The translations under genes and the position numbers were made by a program. 6,393 bases of DNA, taken from positions 1 through 6,393 of the forward strand of contig JABDKJ010000080.1 of assembly GCA_013002285.1 (NCBI GenBank). The letters run 5' to 3'. Positions 4,858 to 6,393 of the stretch are shown piece by piece. Each line of letters begins with the position of its first letter. Position 1 is the first letter of the stretch. Under the pieces are notes generated by a model that was not told where the DNA came from, did not search any database, and saw only the letters and a list, made by a program, of their open reading frames with translations. Source of the stretch: Flavobacteriales bacterium. GTDB taxonomy: Bacteria > Bacteroidota > Bacteroidia > Flavobacteriales > JABDKJ01.

Positions 4858-6393
4858 ATGAGAATGAGAAAAACCATACTTCTATTGTGCCTGATATCCT
4901 TTTTGGGGGAATTGAATTCTCAGGTGTTTTATACCGAGTCTTTTGAATCTACTTCTGGTTGGACATTGTCGCACACCTTTGATGATATGGGTAACGATTT
5001 CTGCAAAAGAGATTCCCTTACAAATACTGCATTTGCTGGTTTGGAATTCATGATCTCAGGTGGAGATGGGGACTTTGCTATTGGAGCGGAAAACACGCAA
5101 AGCATGGAACCTGGCGCACCAGGAGATGGAGTGGTCATTTTGGAATTGGATCCAGTTGCAATAACCAGCCTTGCGGACCTTGAATTACAAGTGTCGCTAG
5201 CATGCAATGCGAACGATAAAAACTATGATGACATAGAGGCCGATAATGGGGATTTTGTCATTTTTCAGCATAACATAGACAATACAGGATGGGTAACTAT
5301 TGGCGAATTCAATTCGACAGATTCGCTCTCTGGAGATTCAGAATTGTTTTACGATATCGAAATGAATGGCAACGGGGGAGAGATTGGTGACCTTCCATTG
5401 GAGAATTCTTTCAAAGACTTTGTAATGCCTATTGGTGCTGCGGGAGATATGATCTCTATTCGTGCTTTATTTAGAATGACCTCAGAGACCGAAGAGATCC
5501 TGATAGATAATTTTCGATTGAAACAAAGTGAAGGAGATGTTACTCCTTTGGAGGTTTTTGATGCCTACAGAACAAGCACAACAACGATAGATGTCGTTTT
5601 TCATGAAGATGTTGGTGCTAATGCAACGAACACGTTTCAATATAGCGGTATTTCAAATTTAGCAACAGCTACCATACAACCTGATGGCAATACGGTTACG
5701 CTTGAATATTCTGTTCCTTTTGTACTTGGCAATGGATATACATTAGTTGTGTTTGGAGTGGAAGATCTTGCTGGAAATAGTATGCAGGGAACTCATCAAT
5801 ACACATTTTATTACAATGATACTGAACCTGAGTTAGTGATCACAGAGATCATGTATAATGATGCCTCAGGAGCAGATTCCCTGGAGTATATTGAAGTTTA
5901 CAACAATGGTACTGCAGTTGCGATCCTTGGTGGATTGGAATTGGAAGATGGCATCAATTTCACCTTCCCGACTTCTACTTTAGCGCCTGGAGAATTTGTA
6001 CTTGTTGCTAGAAATGCCATCGCTGCCACTGCACATTATGGATTGAACTTTCTTGACTATGGAGGAAGCCTTTCAAATAATGGCGAACAAATTGAATTAG
6101 TAAATGCTGAAGGAGCAACGATAGATTCCGTCCGTTTTGATAATGACCTTCCTTGGCCTCCTGGTGCAGATGGCTTTGGCCCCTCAGCAGAATTGAATTC
6201 ACCTGACAACGATAATGCGCTTGGCGCTAACTGGGTGGCATCTACCAATGGTTTAGATCCCTTGGACGATGGTTCTCCCGTGCTTGGCACTCCTGGAGCA
6301 TTACCCGGAGTTATAGTACCAGAAGTCCAATTCTTTGAAAATACGATCGAGGCACTTGAAACTGCGGGGTCGGTAGAATTCATGGTTTCCATC
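4858..6393 (+). CDS. Secreted protein with Ig-like and lamin-tail domains (3' end missing)
   Basis: The frame is open from ATG 4858 to the right edge (512 residues visible). Residues 1-21 are a signal peptide (RMRKTILLLCLISFLGELNS, likely cut before Q22). Residues about 23-221 (FYTESFESTSGW, FVIFQHNIDNTGW, ILIDNFRL) form a beta-sandwich region like the N-terminal domains of many Bacteroidota secreted proteins. Residues about 229-320 look like an Ig-like domain of the SbsA/Big_5 type (VFDAYRTSTTTIDVVF, LEYSVPF, VEDLAGN). Residues about 326-465 are a lamin-tail domain (LVITEIMYN, EYIEVYNNG, APGEFVLVARN, NNGEQIELVN). The visible end (VQFFENTIEALETAGSVEF) resembles the start of a Calx-beta-like repeat. 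In such proteins lamin-tail domains sit beside nucleases, phosphatases or adhesive repeats; here the functional part may lie beyond the edge. Surface location is inferred; a T9SS tail is expected but not visible. M3 (4864) is an alternative start. Confidence 0.88.
   Translation, partial: MRMRKTILLLCLISFLGELNSQVFYTESFESTSGWTLSHTFDDMGNDFCKRDSLTNTAFAGLEFMISGGDGDFAIGAENTQSMEPGAPGDGVVILELDPVAITSLADLELQVSLACNANDKNYDDIEADNGDFVIFQHNIDNTGWVTIGEFNSTDSLSGDSELFYDIEMNGNGGEIGDLPLENSFKDFVMPIGAAGDMISIRALFRMTSETEEILIDNFRLKQSEGDVTPLEVFDAYRTSTTTIDVVFHEDVGANATNTFQYSGISNLATATIQPDGNTVTLEYSVPFVLGNGYTLVVFGVEDLAGNSMQGTHQYTFYYNDTEPELVITEIMYNDASGADSLEYIEVYNNGTAVAILGGLELEDGINFTFPTSTLAPGEFVLVARNAIAATAHYGLNFLDYGGSLSNNGEQIELVNAEGATIDSVRFDNDLPWPPGADGFGPSAELNSPDNDNALGANWVASTNGLDPLDDGSPVLGTPGALPGVIVPEVQFFENTIEALETAGSVEFMVSI
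5833..6250 (+). other. Lamin-tail domain in the right-hand secreted protein
   Basis: Covers residues about 326-465. It opens with the hallmark strand LVITEIMYN, followed by EYIEVYNNGTAVAILGGLELED, the APGEFVLVARN strand, the GGSLSNNGEQIELVN core and a late region with SPDNDNALGANW. This matches the bacterial LTD immunoglobulin-like fold, which generally serves as an accessory domain of secreted or surface proteins. The role here (binding or anchoring) is inferred. Confidence 0.8.

Noticed and set aside
4888..4890. Lipoprotein signal (Cys at residue 11) in the lamin-tail protein
   Set aside because: The cysteine lies in the middle of the hydrophobic core, too close to the N-terminus for a lipobox. 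A standard cleavage before Q22 fits better.
4929..5207. Minus-strand 92-codon frame, and the frames at 6008-6202 and 6057-6392
   Set aside because: All are antisense to the continuous + strand secreted-protein gene, whose signal peptide and domain order are convincing.

Overview
The window looks like a piece of a Bacteroidota chromosome, probably from an aquatic or marine lineage; I cannot place it more closely. Four things point there: a C-terminal type IX secretion (T9SS) sorting domain, a DUF4294 protein (a family I know only from Bacteroidota), Bacteroidota-type -7 promoter boxes (TAnnTTTG) in place of Shine-Dalgarno leaders, and an AT-leaning composition. All genes lie on the + strand.

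Layout. (1) Positions 1-2417 hold the 3' part of a large secreted modular protein. It has the end of a galactose-binding-like domain, then four repeats of a Cys/Asp-rich linker plus a CBM-like beta-sandwich of about 100 residues, then a fibronectin-III-like region and a T9SS tail. (2) A clean GNRA-loop terminator (2437-2467) closes this gene. (3) accC, the biotin carboxylase subunit of acetyl-CoA (or related acyl-CoA) carboxylase, occupies 2507-4021. It has a -7 box so close to the ATG that the mRNA is probably leaderless. (4) Twenty-five bases later a DUF4294 exported protein (4047-4757) probably shares the accC transcript. (5) After a 100-base AT-rich gap with another -7 box, a second large secreted protein starts at 4858 and runs off the right edge. 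It has a signal peptide, a beta-sandwich region, an Ig-like region, a lamin-tail domain and the start of a Calx-beta-like repeat.

How the genes relate. The two outer genes encode surface or secreted proteins of the kind handled by T9SS, although the sorting tail of the second lies outside the window. accC is a housekeeping fatty-acid gene that appears here without accB or a carboxyltransferase gene. Nothing ties the four genes into one pathway. I see no mobile element, CRISPR array, RNA gene or defence system. The most interesting material is the internal organisation of the first protein: an alternating A-B-A'-B' module pattern, six cysteines in every module, and two modules whose core residues are frozen while their codons have diverged. 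A codon-context pattern at isoleucine codons across all four genes is also worth checking.
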